A DNA stretch of 14,561 nucleotides from Wolbachia sp. (GTDB lineage: Bacteria; Pseudomonadota; Alphaproteobacteria; Rickettsiales; Anaplasmataceae): NCBI GenBank assembly GCA_022836975.1, contig JAIXMJ010000012.1, positions 596 through 15,156 of the forward strand. The letters run 5' to 3'. Both the position numbers and the translations under genes were made by a program. Shown piece after piece: positions 14,312 to 14,561 of this stretch. Positions within the stretch are counted from its first letter, which is position 1. Each line of letters starts with the position of its first letter. Below the pieces are notes generated by a model. It searched no databases. It worked only from the letters and a program-made list of their open reading frames with translations, and was not told where the DNA came from.

Positions 14312-14561
14312 TAGATCCTCTGCGAAGTATTTTGAGTATGGAGTAGTCCAAAAGTAGAATTAGCTAAAAACCATAGATCCGCTGCGAAGCACTGCGAAGT
14401 ATTTTGAGTATGGAGTAGTCCAAAAGTAGAATTAGCTAAAAACCATAGATCCGCTGCGAAGCACTGCGAAGTATTTTGAGTATGGAGTAGCCCAAAAGTA
14501 GAATTAGCTAAAAACCATGTTTTAGATTCACGAGACCAGCTATTATGTTGAACCTCATGTT
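14278..14561 (-). CDS. Partial open frame made of 24-residue repeats (5' end outside the window)
   Basis: The minus-strand frame is open from the window edge to TGA at 14278-14280, about 94 codons with no start in the window. It begins HEVQHNSWSRESKT and then carries WFLANSTFGLLHTQNTSQCF in two full and one truncated period, ending NTSQRIYRCILTTKRID. The 72-bp period preserves the frame. The first residues (HEVQ) lie outside the repeat, so an upstream gene may read into the array. No known domain is seen. Whether it is translated is unknown. Confidence 0.3.
   Translation of the reverse strand, partial: HEVQHNSWSRESKTWFLANSTFGLLHTQNTSQCFAADLWFLANSTFGLLHTQNTSQCFAADLWFLANSTFGLLHTQNTSQRIYRCILTTKRID
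14312..14548 (-). repeat. Tandem array of the dispersed repeat (three units, 72-bp period)
   Basis: Three head-to-tail partial copies of the 172-bp repeat lie in the same orientation as copy 2: about 14312-14372, 14373-14444 and 14445-14548. The middle unit is exactly 72 bp. The left unit lacks 10 bp, the difference expected from loss of one of two internal CTGC(G/A)AAGCA-type direct repeats. The right unit extends further into the repeat (to the CCAGCTATTATG part) and then diverges. None contains the 5' part with the TAAGGG end. On the minus strand the open frame continues from the window edge through all units and stops at 14278-14280. It encodes WFLANSTFGLLHTQNTSQCF, then AADL, as a 24-residue repeat. 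Confidence 0.9.

Noticed and set aside
14312..14548. Possible CRISPR array because of regular repeats
   Set aside because: The units are directly adjacent with no unique spacers, are 62-104 bp long, and no cas genes are near.

Overview
This is an AT-rich window of bacterial chromosome. It most likely comes from an obligate intracellular alphaproteobacterium of the order Rickettsiales, probably family Anaplasmataceae (Wolbachia, Ehrlichia, Neoehrlichia or a relative). The evidence is the low GC content, the small compact housekeeping genes, a ChpT-type phosphotransferase, purine biosynthesis (purM), an AGCS amino-acid symporter, and decayed insertion sequences mixed with a lineage-specific repeat. 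The genus cannot be fixed from the sequence alone.

Layout. Positions 1-590 hold a decayed IS5-family transposase (minus strand, truncated by the window edge) and a tandem duplication of about 53 bp at its outer end. Positions 589-760 hold the first full copy (172 bp) of a repeat that carries a short open reading frame. gyrA follows on the plus strand (844-3519). Directly downstream lies a short IS481-like transposase relic (about 3568-3672) and then a second full copy of the 172-bp repeat in inverted orientation (3673-3844). gyrA is therefore bracketed by near-identical inverted repeats and IS debris.

From 3914 to 9842 there is a minus-strand gene block. In transcription order it is chpT (split by a frameshift at an A10 tract), fabI, nuoI, thrS, infC, a 2-Cys peroxiredoxin and trxB. 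Spacings are tiny or overlapping, except for a 93-bp gap before the peroxiredoxin that contains a good sigma-70-type promoter. A second good promoter precedes chpT. The block joins cell-cycle phosphorelay, fatty-acid synthesis, respiratory complex I, translation and a thioredoxin reductase/peroxiredoxin redox pair.

From 9966 to 12174 there are three plus-strand genes: purM, a HAD-superfamily phosphatase and a small RDD-family membrane protein. recR and an AGCS-family sodium:amino-acid symporter run in the opposite direction (12209-14187) and overlap by 4 nt.

The right end (14226-14561) holds what looks like the orphan C-terminal end of a broken gene. It abuts a tandem array of the same repeat family, made of three units with a 72-bp period (exactly 24 codons). 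The minus-strand reading frame is kept through the array to the window edge. The repeat family, which may spread and expand in frame, and the homopolymer-split chpT are the two observations most worth pursuing.
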